From Paracoccaceae bacterium (GTDB lineage Bacteria; Pseudomonadota; Alphaproteobacteria; Rhodobacterales; Rhodobacteraceae), in the NCBI GenBank assembly GCA_004153385.1, contig SDAL01000001.1, positions 248,001-312,000 on the forward strand: a stretch of 64,000 nucleotides of DNA, given 5' to 3'. The translations under genes and the position numbers were made by a program. This document shows, piece by piece, positions 1 through 11,166 of the stretch; within the stretch, counting starts at the first letter, position 1, and each line of letters starts with the position of its first letter. The notes beneath the pieces are model-generated. The model was not told the origin of the DNA. It saw only the letters and a program-made list of their open reading frames with translations, and made no database searches.

Positions 1-1433
1 CGGAGTTGATGCTCCTCGACGAGCCGACCAACCATTTGGACATTGAGGCGATCGCATGGCTGGAAGAACAGCTGAAAGCGACGCGGGCGGCATTCGTCCT
101 GATCTCGCATGACCGTGCCTTTCTGAAGGCGCTGACGCGGGCGACATTGTGGATCGATCGCGGTCAGGTGCGCCGCAGTGAGCGCGGCTTCGAGCATTTC
201 GAGGAATGGCGCGAAGAGGTTTGGGCGGCCGAAGATGATGCGCGCGCCAAACTGGATAAAAAAATCAAGGTTGAAGCGAAATGGGCGGTCGAGGGGATCT
301 CGGCCCGGCGCAAGCGTAATCAGGGGCGGTTGCGCGCCTTGCAGGATATGCGTTCCGAGCGGGCAGGCCAGATCAAGCGTCAGGGTGTGGCTGCGATGGA
401 TCTGGACACCGGCAAGGCGTCCGGCAAGCGTGTGATCGAAGCGCGCGGCCTGCGCAAAACCTTTGGGGACAAACCGATTGTATCCGGCTTCGATCTGCGT
501 GTTTTGCGCGGCGACCGGATTGCGTTCGTGGGCCCCAACGGGGTTGGCAAAACGACGCTGTTGAAAATGTTGATGGGCGAGCTTGCGCCTGACGAAGGAA
601 CCGTGACGATCGGCAGCAATGTCGAGGCTGCGGTTTTCGATCAGTCGCGCGCGGCTTTGGATCCCGATCAGACGCTATGGGACGGGTTGGTCAACGATCC
701 CGATATGGAAGTGCGTGGCCGCGCCGATCAGGTGATGGTGCGCGGTACGCCCAAGCATGTTGTGGCGTATCTGAAAGATTTCCTGTTCGACGATTCGCAG
801 GCACGTGCCCCGATCCGGTCGCTTTCGGGCGGCGAGCGGGCGCGGCTGCTGTTGGCGCGCATCATGGCGCGTTCCTCCAATCTGTTGGTGCTCGACGAGC
901 CGACAAACGATCTGGATGTTGAAACGCTTGATCTTTTGCAAGATATCTTGGGCGATTACGATGGCACGGTTCTGCTTGTCAGCCACGACCGCGACTTTAT
1001 TGATCGTGTGGCCACCACGACCATCGCGATGGAAGGCGACGGGCGCGCCACGGTTTACGCTGGCGGGTGGAGCGATTACCGCCACCAGCGGGCCCTGACC
1101 GCCCCCGACCCTGCGGCATCTTCGGCGCCTGCCCAGAATGCTGGCGCCCAGACTGCAGGAGCGTCACGCCCGCAAAGCACATCCACCCCAGCCCCGTCCG
1201 CGAAAACAGCGCTCAGTTTCACCGAAAAACATCGGCTGGAAGCGTTGCCCGCCGAAATCGAGCGTCTTGAGGCAGAGATCGCCAAGCTGGAGGAATTCCT
1301 CTCCGCGCCCGATCTTTTCACCAAAGAACCGTTGAAGTTCCAAAAGGCCACTGACGCTTTGATCGAACGACATGCGGCGCTTTCGGCGGTCGAGGAAGAA
1401 TGGATGATGCTTGAGGAAAAAGCATCAGTTTGA
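1..1433 (+). CDS. ABC-F family ATPase, Uup-like (5' end cut by the window edge)
   Basis: This is the C-terminal part of a soluble tandem-ATPase protein of the ABC-F family, whose members act on ribosomes or, for Uup, also bind branched DNA. The window opens at the Walker B of the first ATPase domain (LMLLDEPTNHLD), followed by its switch histidine (LISHDRAF). A charged linker leads to a complete second ATPase domain with Walker A GPNGVGKTT, signature SGGERARLLLARI, Walker B LVLDEPTNDLD and VSHDRDF. No membrane segment is present. The last ~70 residues form a predicted coiled coil (for example IERLEAEIAKLEEFL), behind a Pro/Ala-rich tether; that tail is typical of Uup. The reading frame is open from base 3, so the true start lies upstream of the window. 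Confidence 0.93.
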   Translation, partial: ELMLLDEPTNHLDIEAIAWLEEQLKATRAAFVLISHDRAFLKALTRATLWIDRGQVRRSERGFEHFEEWREEVWAAEDDARAKLDKKIKVEAKWAVEGISARRKRNQGRLRALQDMRSERAGQIKRQGVAAMDLDTGKASGKRVIEARGLRKTFGDKPIVSGFDLRVLRGDRIAFVGPNGVGKTTLLKMLMGELAPDEGTVTIGSNVEAAVFDQSRAALDPDQTLWDGLVNDPDMEVRGRADQVMVRGTPKHVVAYLKDFLFDDSQARAPIRSLSGGERARLLLARIMARSSNLLVLDEPTNDLDVETLDLLQDILGDYDGTVLLVSHDRDFIDRVATTTIAMEGDGRATVYAGGWSDYRHQRALTAPDPAASSAPAQNAGAQTAGASRPQSTSTPAPSAKTALSFTEKHRLEALPAEIERLEAEIAKLEEFLSAPDLFTKEPLKFQKATDALIERHAALSAVEEEWMMLEEKASV

Positions 1434-1593
1434 TTGGCAGCGGCAGGGTCTTGGGCCGCCGCAAGGCCGCTTTTGCGGCGGATTGGCTTTGACGCAGAGT
1501 ATTGCGGGGGCTTGTCTTGCCAGCAAAGGCGACCTAATTTCGTCTCTGTTTGAAGATCGGTGGCTGAATCCACCTAATAATGACTGGATTTCT

Positions 1594-2688
1594 ATGACCG
1601 CACCTGTTCATTCGCATGAAGACAAACGTCTGGAGGCGTTGCGCTCCTATCAGGTGGTCGACACGGAATTCGAAAAAGAATTTGATGATGTCGTGTCGCT
1701 GGTGGCCAGAATCTGTGATGCGCCTGTGGTCTTGATCAGCCTTCTTGAAGAGGGGCGTCAGTGGTTCAAGGCAAAGTTGGGCACGGATCTGACCCAGACC
1801 CCGCGCGAGCAGGCGATATGTGCCTATACGATCTTGCAAGACGACGTGCTCGAAATTCCCGATACGCTTGAAGATGCGCGCACACAGCACAATCCGCTGT
1901 GCACAGGGCCGCTGAATTTGCGGTTTTACGCGGGCATGGCATTGGTCAATTCTGACGGCCTGCCAATCGGCACCTTATGTGTGCTTGACCATCGCCCGCG
2001 GCAGCTGAACGAAGTGCAGCGCGAGACGTTGCGCGTGATGGCGCGGCAAGTAATGGTCCAGCTTGAATTACGGCGCTCGGTGCGATTGGCCACGCAGTTG
2101 CGGGGCGAGGTCGATCACCGTGTAAAAAACTCGTTGCAGTCGCTTGCCGCGCTGGCCTCGATCAAGGCGCGCAACGTGGTCAGCCCCGAAGCCAAGGATG
2201 CCTTGCAAGCGATCCAGCGCCGCATCCAGACGGTGGCGATGCTGCACGAGCAGCTTTATCGGGCCGATAACGGATCGTCTGTCAATCTGGGAGATTACTT
2301 GACGGACGTGTCGCGCTATCTGGAAGGGCAGGCACCCGAGCGCATCGCGATAGAATGCTCCGCCTGTGATCTGCACGTGGTGGCAGAGCAGTCCGCCGCG
2401 CTTGGCACTTTGGTGAACGAATTTGTCGCCAACTCTATCAAGCACGGGTACCCCGACGGACGCCGTGGCCGGATTCGCATCGATTTGTCACACACTCCCG
2501 GCGAGGACGCTTTTCTGGAGATCGCCGATGACGGGATTGGTCTGCCAGATGGCAAGGTGTCGCGCAAAGGGCTCGGGCTTCAGATTATGGAAGCCTCTGC
2601 CGCACAGGCTGCGGGGCGCTATGAAGTGGGCACATGCGCGCCGGGCTTCGGCGTGACGGTGCGTTTCTCTCCCCGTCAGCACCGCTAG
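1594..2688 (+). CDS. GAF-domain sensor histidine kinase, HisKA_2/HWE type
   Basis: A soluble 364-aa sensor kinase. Residues ~15-160 look like a GAF domain (DDVVSLVARICDAPVVLISL and a typical IGTLCVLD end). The phosphorylation motif DHRVKNSLQSL, with the probable phospho-acceptor His175, belongs to the HisKA_2/HWE class. It is followed by an ATPase domain with N-box Asn275 (NEFVANSIKHG) and a DDGIGLP motif near Asp312. There is no membrane segment, so it should sense a cytoplasmic signal. The open frame runs upstream to 1411, but those codons overlap the previous gene and lack family similarity; ATG 1594 begins the conserved part (MTAPVHSHEDKRLEALRSY), although its ribosome site is weak. No partner regulator is adjacent. 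Kinases of this class often feed the PhyR general stress pathway, which is only an inference here. Confidence 0.9.
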   Translation: MTAPVHSHEDKRLEALRSYQVVDTEFEKEFDDVVSLVARICDAPVVLISLLEEGRQWFKAKLGTDLTQTPREQAICAYTILQDDVLEIPDTLEDARTQHNPLCTGPLNLRFYAGMALVNSDGLPIGTLCVLDHRPRQLNEVQRETLRVMARQVMVQLELRRSVRLATQLRGEVDHRVKNSLQSLAALASIKARNVVSPEAKDALQAIQRRIQTVAMLHEQLYRADNGSSVNLGDYLTDVSRYLEGQAPERIAIECSACDLHVVAEQSAALGTLVNEFVANSIKHGYPDGRRGRIRIDLSHTPGEDAFLEIADDGIGLPDGKVSRKGLGLQIMEASAAQAAGRYEVGTCAPGFGVTVRFSPRQHR

Positions 2689-2726
2689 ACGGCAGCAACC
2701 CGCTATGGCGGGGCGGGTGATAAGTG

Positions 2727-2755
2727 TTGACTTTTGGTCATCAATGCCGGATAAG
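2727..2755 (+). promoter_or_regulatory. Candidate sigma-70 promoter for rplU-rpmA
   Basis: TTGACT (2727-2732) and GATAAG (2750-2755) are separated by 17 bases, about 150 bases before rplU. The -35 is strong and the -10 matches four of six consensus positions. It leaves a long leader, so a second promoter nearer the gene cannot be excluded. Confidence 0.35.
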
Positions 2756-2907
2756 GCGCCAACTCGGCCGAAACTCTTCTGCCGGGCGATATTTATTTTC
2801 ACCGACGCTCTTTTGATAGGGCGCGCAGATCGACGGCAGGTCCGAATGCGGGCCTATAAACACCCGAACCGGGGGCCACAGGTCGCGGAAACAAAAAGGA
2901 AGACGCA

Positions 2908-3291
2908 ATGTTTGCGGTCCTCAAGACTGGCGGCAAGCAGTATAAAGTTCAAGCAGGCGACGTTTTGCGTGTTGAGCTTTTGGCTGCTGAAGCTGGCGAA
3001 AAAGTCCAGTTCAACGACATCCTGATGGTTGGTGGCGACAGCCTGACTGTTGGCGCGCCCTTCATCGAAGGTGCTGCCGTTCAGGCCGAAGTCATTGACA
3101 ACATCAAGGCCGACAAGGTCATCACCTACCACAAGCGCCGCCGGAAGCACTCCTCGCAGCGTACCCGTGGTCACCGCCAGAAGCTGACGCTTCTGCGTGT
3201 TACCGACATCGTCGCCTCCGGCGCGGATGCTTCGGTGAAGGAAGCTGTCGGCACCGCAGTTGCACGTCGTGCAACGCACGAAGCGAAGTAA
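2908..3291 (+). CDS. rplU: 50S ribosomal protein L21
   Basis: L21 binds 23S rRNA in the large subunit. The N-terminus MFAVLKTGGKQYKVQAGD and the basic stretch YHKRRRKHSSQRTRGHRQ are diagnostic. At 127 aa it is about 25 residues longer than the E. coli protein, because of a C-terminal tail rich in Ala and charged residues after the RVTDI segment; such tails are common in this family. The start has a clear ribosome site (aggaagacgc). It lies 18 bases upstream of rpmA, the normal L21-L27 order, and the pair ends at a strong terminator. Confidence 0.98.
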   Translation: MFAVLKTGGKQYKVQAGDVLRVELLAAEAGEKVQFNDILMVGGDSLTVGAPFIEGAAVQAEVIDNIKADKVITYHKRRRKHSSQRTRGHRQKLTLLRVTDIVASGADASVKEAVGTAVARRATHEAK

Positions 3292-3309
3292 GTAGGGGAG
3301 ACACCACCC

Positions 3310-3579
3310 ATGGCACATAAAAAAGCAGGCGGTTCATCCCGTAACGGTCGTGACTCAGCTGGTCGCCGTCTTGGCATCAAGCTGTTTGGCGGCCAAGCGG
3401 CTATTCCGGGCAACATCATTGCACGTCAGCGCGGGACCACTTGGTATCCGGGCACGAACGTCATGATGGGCAAAGATCATACGCTCTTTGCTGTGGCCGA
3501 AGGTCGCGTAACGTTCAAAAAAGGCCTGAAAGGCCGCACGTTCATCTCGGTTCTTCCCAACGCGGAGGCGGCCGAGTAA
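3310..3579 (+). CDS. rpmA: 50S ribosomal protein L27
   Basis: L27 sits at the peptidyl-transferase centre of the large subunit. The 89-aa product starts [20 protein letters not shown] and contains [20 protein letters not shown], both hallmark blocks of the family, and length is normal. The N-terminus begins directly with the mature-type sequence, without the cleavable extension found in Firmicutes. It is transcribed with rplU and followed 29 bases later by an intrinsic terminator. Confidence 0.98.
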   Translation: MAHKKAGGSSRNGRDSAGRRLGIKLFGGQAAIPGNIIARQRGTTWYPGTNVMMGKDHTLFAVAEGRVTFKKGLKGRTFISVLPNAEAAE

Positions 3580-3607
3580 GCCGACCAACCCGAGACGAGA
3601 CTATAGG

Positions 3608-3641
3608 GGGATCGGCACTGCCGGTCCCTTTTTTGTTTTTT
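3608..3641 (+). terminator. Rho-independent terminator after rpmA
   Basis: A 9-bp stem (GGGATCGGC / GCCGGTCCC, one G-T pair) with a 3-base loop is followed directly by a long T-rich run. It ends the rplU-rpmA transcript. Confidence 0.9.
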
Positions 3642-3785
3642 TAAGCGGATGCATCTATGTCGCTGGGGAGTGGGCTAAGATGTTTACGTAAAACTAAAAA
3701 TTTACTCGATTTTTATCAGGGCAAACTATCTGCCTATTCTGGGTGCAGTGCAAAACGTTATCGCGCCCCTTGTGGAGGACAAGAC

Positions 3786-4325
3786 ATGTTTCAGGAAGCC
3801 ATCCCTGCGCAACCCGTGATCGAAGCGGAACGGTTCGTTCTGCGCCCATTGCGTAAATCCGATGCGGGCCTCATGTCTATGTATACATCCGATAAGCGTC
3901 TCGCAGAAGGCACCCGTGCGATCCCCCATCCCCTGCCACCGGGCAGTTCGGAGTGGTTCATCTCGCGTGTGAATTCCGAAGACAGCAACGAGGACGTATG
4001 GGCGATTGATGGATCGAATCAAGGCTTGAGCGAACTTCTTGGTGTTATTTCGTTGACCACACTGGATGACGATCAGTCCGAAATCGGGTTTTGGGTCGGG
4101 GCTGGCTTCTGGAATGTGGGTTTCGCGTCAGAGGCGGTTCAGGCATTGATCGCGGCCAATCCGCATGGATCGCGCACCCTGCTGGCGGAAGTGTTTCAGG
4201 ACAATCCCGGTTCGGCACGTGTGTTGACGAATGCGGGGTTTGAATATCTGGGCGATGCCGAAGGTTGGTCTGTTGCGCGCAGTGCGCGTGTTCCGACATG
4301 GACCTATTTGCGCAAAATGGCCTGA
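3786..4325 (+). CDS. GNAT-family N-acetyltransferase, RimJ/RimL type
   Basis: A 179-aa acetyl-CoA-dependent acyltransferase. It begins with a typical substrate-domain motif (ERFVLRPLRKSDA) and has the family beta-strand segment EIGFWVGAGFWNVGFASEAVQAL, followed by NPGSARVLTNAGFEYLG, which matches the C-terminal SxRVLEKxGF motif of the RimJ/RimL group. The substrate, a protein N-terminus or a small molecule, cannot be told. ATG 3786 was chosen because it has a GGAGG ribosome site at the right distance; the longer open frame to 3657 crosses the rpmA downstream region. It is followed by a 240-base gap before obgE. Confidence 0.88.
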   Translation: MFQEAIPAQPVIEAERFVLRPLRKSDAGLMSMYTSDKRLAEGTRAIPHPLPPGSSEWFISRVNSEDSNEDVWAIDGSNQGLSELLGVISLTTLDDDQSEIGFWVGAGFWNVGFASEAVQALIAANPHGSRTLLAEVFQDNPGSARVLTNAGFEYLGDAEGWSVARSARVPTWTYLRKMA

Positions 4326-4512
4326 TTTACGCAAAATGATCCGAGCGCGCAGCGGGTGTGTGCGCCCCCGGGCGCGTCGGGTCTTTTGTTTCCCCCATGC
4401 GATCAATAGGGCGTGATACGCGTCCCATGGTGGATTTGCAGCCGGTGTGAATCACACTGTTTGACCAAAAAATCATGCACGCCCGATGCACGGGGATCAC
4501 ATCCGCGCTTGA

Positions 4513-6707
<2,195 letters not shown>

Positions 6708-6743
6708 CCGGCTGGTTGCACAACCACCCATTTCGGTGCCGCG

Positions 6744-6776
6744 CGCGCCCTGCCGCAAGACAGGGCGCGTTTTTTT
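6744..6776 (+). terminator. Rho-independent terminator after proB
   Basis: A perfect 9-bp stem CGCGCCCTG / CAGGGCGCG with an 8-base loop runs into seven Ts. The T-run overlaps the stop codon of the converging minus-strand gene. Confidence 0.85.
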
Positions 6777-8193
6777 ACAGCCACATCAGCACCCAGCCAG
6801 ACAGCAAGACCGCGCAGACAAGGCTGTGCAGGCCGTTCCACTTCAACGACACCGTCCCGGGCGATACATCCCCCAGCCGTGCGGTCAGCATGACAGAGGC
6901 GGTGAAGGGCGAGGTTGTGGCCGCAATCGCCCATCCGGCGGTCAGCGCCATCACCACCGCTGTAGGTGATACGCCGAGCGCCTCTGGCGTTGGCATGATC
7001 GGTCCGAAAAGCGACACAAACAGGATCGGGTTCATGCCAAGCTGGCCGCCCAAGGGGATCAGCACGATGGGTGAGATCAACACCACCCACGCGGGAAGGG
7101 CCGTCAGATCCAGACCGCTTTGTGCGATGAGCGGGGCCAGAATGGCGCCTGCGACACTGCCGATAAAACCGGCCATCGACAGCAAGACGACCTCGTTTGC
7201 AAAACTTGGCAGTTCCATAAAACTGAATTCTGCCGCATGGCGCCCCAGATAGCGGGTGCGCTCGCCGCGAGTGGCCCCGATCACAAGCCAGCCCGCAGAC
7301 AGCAGCGGGATCACGATCAGCACCGACATTGCAGCCGACAATCCGAGGGTCAGATCCAGCACCACCACCGGCACCGCAATCAGCACGAGCAACAGCGCAA
7401 TTGGTCCCAAAGCGGACACGTGGCCTGCGTCTTTTTGCGGCGCACTCGTTGCACGGGGCTGGCTGAGTTTTGGTTTGAACATCCGGTCCATCCCCCAACC
7501 CGCGGCGACCAGAATGGCCGAGGACACAAGGGCTGGCAGAATGATCGCATTGATTTCAGCGCCGTCGACAATCGAGGTGGAAATCACCATCGCAAAGCCG
7601 AGCGGTGACCAGCACAGGGTGGCGGCAAAACCGCGATGGACGGCTTGCAACATGCGCCGCGTGCGGATCGCGCGAATTTCTGGATCGGGTTCATTTGCGG
7701 CCGAACTGCGTGACATGCCACCCAGCAACGAGATCGCGCCGTAATTCAGCATAAGCGCAAAGGACTGCGCGCCGATGGTCAGCGCGGTATAGCGCCGTCC
7801 TGGGGGTTGGCTTGCCAGATAGCTCGCCGCATGGGTGATGGCCGGTGAAAGCCCCGCCACATGGCGTAACGTGGCCAGTGCACAGAAAAATGCGATGATG
7901 AAGGCCGCACGGCTCAACCCCTCGCCCAGCAGCTCCAACGGCGCGGGGCGTGTTATCACGGCAAAATAGCTCAGGCCCAATGCGATCGCCACAAAGATCT
8001 TACGGGAGTTTTTGACATGTGGCGTCATCAGGGCCACGACCAGAACGCTCAGCACCATGCCGGCTGTTTCGGCAAATGCGAATGTGGCCCAGTTGCCCAA
8101 GATGACCATTATGATAATCAGCGTCAGCAGCAGCCCCGAGAGTTTGTCCCGCCAGGTGGCGTGTTGGAATGCTTCGGGCGGGGTGGCAGTCAT
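6775..8193 (-). CDS. Multi-pass inner-membrane protein, possible ion/organic-anion transporter (family not assigned)
   Basis: A 472-aa hydrophobic protein with roughly eleven to twelve membrane segments, for example the first at residues ~20-40 and the last at the C-terminus. The second half contains GGQLGMNPILFVSLFGPIMP and WAIAATTSPFTASVMLTARL, which recall the repeated re-entrant motifs of the IT superfamily (ArsB/NhaD and SLC13-like transporters), but the match is by eye only and no substrate can be named. ATG 8193 was chosen for its GGAAAG ribosome site; the frame is open 18 codons further. It stands alone, convergent with proB. Confidence 0.7.
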   Translation of the reverse strand: MTATPPEAFQHATWRDKLSGLLLTLIIIMVILGNWATFAFAETAGMVLSVLVVALMTPHVKNSRKIFVAIALGLSYFAVITRPAPLELLGEGLSRAAFIIAFFCALATLRHVAGLSPAITHAASYLASQPPGRRYTALTIGAQSFALMLNYGAISLLGGMSRSSAANEPDPEIRAIRTRRMLQAVHRGFAATLCWSPLGFAMVISTSIVDGAEINAIILPALVSSAILVAAGWGMDRMFKPKLSQPRATSAPQKDAGHVSALGPIALLLVLIAVPVVVLDLTLGLSAAMSVLIVIPLLSAGWLVIGATRGERTRYLGRHAAEFSFMELPSFANEVVLLSMAGFIGSVAGAILAPLIAQSGLDLTALPAWVVLISPIVLIPLGGQLGMNPILFVSLFGPIMPTPEALGVSPTAVVMALTAGWAIAATTSPFTASVMLTARLGDVSPGTVSLKWNGLHSLVCAVLLSGWVLMWL

Positions 8194-8528
8194 GGGCTTT
8201 CCTTTATCGGGCACTTGTGCGGTCACAATCGTCGCACCCGCGCCCATAGAACTGCATCACGGCCCGACAATGAGCAAGAGCCAGCGCCGTATTATCGTGC
8301 AAGGTGGCGCGCGGGGAACGGGGATCTGCATAGGATTGAGGCAGCACACCAAGATGCAAGAGGGGCACGCGGGCGGGGCGGTTGAAGCTACACGGGGCGC
8401 AGCAAAAAGGCGCGCAGCCTTACCAGATGGGATGGCCGGAGCGATGAGTGAAAGCCCGCACGACAGGAAAGACAGGCGCGATACGAGCCGTTTACCATGC
8501 AAGGGCGCCGCGGTGGAGCCCGCCCCTA
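8194..8528. other. Intergenic stretch without a convincing gene
   Basis: These 335 bases lie upstream of the membrane protein and downstream of the exonuclease gene, both on the minus strand. Short open frames exist on both strands but lack ribosome sites and read as low-complexity. It probably holds the promoter of the membrane protein gene; no defined site was recognised. Confidence 0.4.
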
Positions 8529-9335
8529 TCAGGCGTCGATTTCAATCCATACAGGTACGTGGTCGGACGGCTTCTCGCGCCCGCGGATTTCACGATCTAT
8601 CACGCAATCGCGCAGCAAATCGGCGGCGGTCGGGCTGAGTAAAAGATGATCGATCCGGATGCCGTTGTTACGGTTCCATGCGCCTGCCTGATAATCCCAG
8701 AACGAATAGTGGCCTGGGCCATTGACCCGCGCACGGAAAGCTTCCGTATAGCCCAGATTTAGAATTTTGCGAAATGCGGCGCGACTTTCGGGAAGCGCCA
8801 GCGCATCGCGCGCCCATGCGTCGGGTTTGGCGGCATCTTCGTCTTGCGGAATGATATTATAATCGCCCGCCATGACCACCGGCTCCTCCAGCGCAAGCAG
8901 CTCTGTCGCGCGCAGTCGCAGCCGTTCCATCCAGCCCAGCTTGTAGCCGTATTTACCACTTGCCACAGGGCGGTCTTCGTCGTCGAACTCTACCGGATTG
9001 CCGTTTGGCAGATACAGCCCGCACAGCCTGACCGCGCGCGTCCCAACCACCGTGGCCTCGATCCAGCGGGCCTGTTCATCGCTTTCGTCACCGGCCAGCC
9101 CGCGGGTAACATCTTCCAACGGCAGGCGCGACAGGATGGCCACGCCGTTGAAGCTTTTCTGGCCATGGGTTTCGACCGAATAGCCGAGATCCTCGAACAA
9201 TTCCCTCGGGAACCCTTCATCAACGGATTTGATCTCCTGCAGCAAGACCACATCCGGCTCCGCCTCTTTCAGCCAATCGATCAGGGCGACATGGCGCGCC
9301 TTGATGCCATTGATGTTAAATGTGGCGATTTTCAT
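8529..9335 (-). CDS. xth: Exodeoxyribonuclease III / AP endonuclease
   Basis: An Mg-dependent nuclease of base-excision repair that cuts at abasic sites and digests DNA 3' to 5'. The 268-aa product begins MKIATFNINGIKAR; metal ligand Glu34 lies in LLQEIKS. Further catalytic blocks are GDYNIIP, NRNNGIRIDHLLLS and, at the end, EKPSDHVPVWIEI with the conserved Asp-His pair. The start at 9335 matches the family N-terminus; the open frame continues 7 codons upstream. It lies 212 bases downstream of the Fe-S carrier gene, on the same strand. Confidence 0.96.
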   Translation of the reverse strand: MKIATFNINGIKARHVALIDWLKEAEPDVVLLQEIKSVDEGFPRELFEDLGYSVETHGQKSFNGVAILSRLPLEDVTRGLAGDESDEQARWIEATVVGTRAVRLCGLYLPNGNPVEFDDEDRPVASGKYGYKLGWMERLRLRATELLALEEPVVMAGDYNIIPQDEDAAKPDAWARDALALPESRAAFRKILNLGYTEAFRARVNGPGHYSFWDYQAGAWNRNNGIRIDHLLLSPTAADLLRDCVIDREIRGREKPSDHVPVWIEIDA

Positions 9336-9465
9336 CAGCGGTCGTCCTTCGGTCAAATATCAAACCCGATGTACGGGCGGCAGTGTCGTTACCTACACAG
9401 GCAAACGGGGCGCATGCAACCCGCCAGCGCGGTGGCGGCCCGTGCGATGTTGTGTCTGGTTTATG

Positions 9466-9497
9466 TCAGGCGACCCGCAGATCAGGCGACCCGCAGA
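9466..9497. repeat. Two-copy 16-bp tandem repeat
   Basis: The unit TCAGGCGACCCGCAGA occurs twice without a gap (9466-9481 and 9482-9497), in the gap between the exonuclease and Fe-S carrier genes. Origin and role are unknown; slipped duplication is the simplest reading. Confidence 0.8.
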
Positions 9498-9547
9498 AGG
9501 TGCGAGCCTGTGACATGCCACACGATGTCGCGCGCGGCGGTCTGCCA

Positions 9548-9880
9548 TTACATTGCGAAACTTACGCCGCACCCGCAGGACGAGGACGCGTTCGGATTTT
9601 CTATCACGAAGCGCGCACCGATCAGCTCCTCGGTGAAGTCGATTACCGCGTTCTCCAGAAACGGTAACGATACCGGATCGATCAAGACCCGCTGGCCGCC
9701 GCCTTGCAAAACCAGATCGTCGGGTTCTTGCGCGGGTTCGAGCTTGATGTCGTATTGAAAACCGGAACATCCGCCCCCCTCAACGGCGACGCGCAATGCC
9801 TGCGGAGTTTGGGCACCTGCGTTGATCTCTGCCAGCCGCGCAAAGGCGCGCTCGGTGACTTTTGGCGGAATTTGCAGCAT
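9548..9880 (-). CDS. A-type iron-sulfur carrier protein (HesB/IscA/ErpA family)
   Basis: A small carrier that takes Fe-S clusters from the scaffold to apo-enzymes. The 110-aa product carries the three invariant cysteines: Cys38 in GGGCSGFQY and Cys102 and Cys104 in SCGCGVSF. The GARFVIENPNASS segment is the family signature region. There is no isc or suf gene next to it, so whether it serves as ErpA or IscA cannot be decided. Start ATG 9880 is preferred; a GTG two codons earlier is possible. It is divergent from the dGTPase gene. Confidence 0.93.
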   Translation of the reverse strand: MLQIPPKVTERAFARLAEINAGAQTPQALRVAVEGGGCSGFQYDIKLEPAQEPDDLVLQGGGQRVLIDPVSLPFLENAVIDFTEELIGARFVIENPNASSSCGCGVSFAM

Positions 9881-9972
9881 TTTCACACGCTTTCTGCCCG
9901 TATGGGCCTGTATTTCCTTGCTCTAACGGATATAGGGATACCAGATTGTCGCGACAAGATGAGGATGCCGTG

Positions 9973-11166
9973 TTTCAGCCCTATGCGTGCCATCCCGAAC
10001 AGAGTCGGGGACGGCTTTGTCCGGAGAATTATTCCACGTTTCGCACGCCGTTTCAACGCGACCGCGACCGGATCATCCATGCCTCGGCTTTTCGCCGGCT
10101 CAAGCACAAAACCCAAGTGTTTGTCGAACATGAAGGCGATTATTACCGCACACGCCTGACCCATACGATCGAGGTGGCGCAGGTTGCGCGCACAATCGCA
10201 AATCATCTGGGGCTGAATACCGATCTGGCAGAGGCCGTGGCGCTGGCCCATGATCTGGGCCATCCGCCGTTCGGCCACACGGGCGAGGATGCGCTGCATG
10301 AACTGATGGCGCCCTTTGGCGGGTTCGATCACAACGCACAGGCCCTGCGCATCGTCACGCGGCTGGAGCGCCATTACGCTGATTTCGACGGTCTGAATCT
10401 GACATGGGAATCGCTTGAAGGGATTGCCAAGCACAACGGGCCGGTGATCTCCGATCAGGGCGGGTCGCATACTGTCGCGCGCCGCGAAGATCTGCCCTAT
10501 GCCTTGGCGGAGGTGGATGCTGCGTGGGATCTGGAACTGGACAGCAACGCCAGCGCCGAGGCACAGGTGGCCGCGGTTGCCGATGATTGTGCCTATAACC
10601 ACCATGATTTGCATGACGGATTGCGCGCAGGCCTGTTTGACGAAGAAGATCTGTGTGAATTGCCGGTGATCGGTGACTGTTTTGCCGAGGTGGACAGGTT
10701 GTATCCCGGCTTGGACCGTTCGCGCCGCCAGCACGAGGCCTTGCGCCGTGTGTTCGGGGTGATGGTCGAGGATGTGATCGCGGTTGCCCAGAACCGTCTG
10801 GCCGCGCTGCAGCCGCAAACGGTCGATGACATCCGCCAGATGGATGGGCCGATCATCCGCTTTTCAAAGCCGCTTTATCAAAACCTCAAGGCAATCAAGC
10901 GGTTCTTGTTTACACGCATGTACCGCGCCCCTTCGGTGGTGGTGGAGCGCACGCGCGTGACCACGATGGTCAACGGGTTGTTTCCGTATTTCATGCAAAA
11001 TCCGGAGCATCTGCCCGACGACTGGCATCCCGATATTGCCCACGCTGCACGCGCCGGATCGGACGGGGATATTTTGCTGGCCCGTGTGGTTCTGGATTAT
11101 GTCGCCGGTATGACGGACCGCTTTGCCATTCAGGAATACCACCGCCTGATTGACCCTGAATTGTGA
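9973..11166 (+). CDS. Deoxyguanosinetriphosphate triphosphohydrolase-like protein (HD domain)
   Basis: A metal-dependent HD phosphohydrolase that removes triphosphate from dNTPs. The ~397-aa product starts with PYACHPEQSRGR and QRDRDRIIHASAFRRLKHKTQVF, both typical of the alphaproteobacterial Dgt-like group, then has the HD core (RLTHTIEVAQVAR and LAHDLGHPPFGHTGE). Length and shape fit the type 2 dGTPase-like family, so strict dGTP specificity should not be assumed. The start is uncertain: GTG 9973 has a GAGG ribosome site and matches homologues, while TTG 9946 in the same frame is also possible. The gene is divergent from the Fe-S carrier. Confidence 0.92.
   Translation, partial: FQPYACHPEQSRGRLCPENYSTFRTPFQRDRDRIIHASAFRRLKHKTQVFVEHEGDYYRTRLTHTIEVAQVARTIANHLGLNTDLAEAVALAHDLGHPPFGHTGEDALHELMAPFGGFDHNAQALRIVTRLERHYADFDGLNLTWESLEGIAKHNGPVISDQGGSHTVARREDLPYALAEVDAAWDLELDSNASAEAQVAAVADDCAYNHHDLHDGLRAGLFDEEDLCELPVIGDCFAEVDRLYPGLDRSRRQHEALRRVFGVMVEDVIAVAQNRLAALQPQTVDDIRQMDGPIIRFSKPLYQNLKAIKRFLFTRMYRAPSVVVERTRVTTMVNGLFPYFMQNPEHLPDDWHPDIAHAARAGSDGDILLARVVLDYVAGMTDRFAIQEYHRLIDPEL

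Noticed and set aside
8306-8335. A GGAAC motif in the gap before the exonuclease gene as another stress promoter
   Set aside because: No CGTT follows at 16 or 17 bases, and no gene starts downstream on that strand.
9466-9497. The tandem repeat as a CRISPR remnant
   Set aside because: Only two direct units without spacers, too short, and no cas gene in the window.
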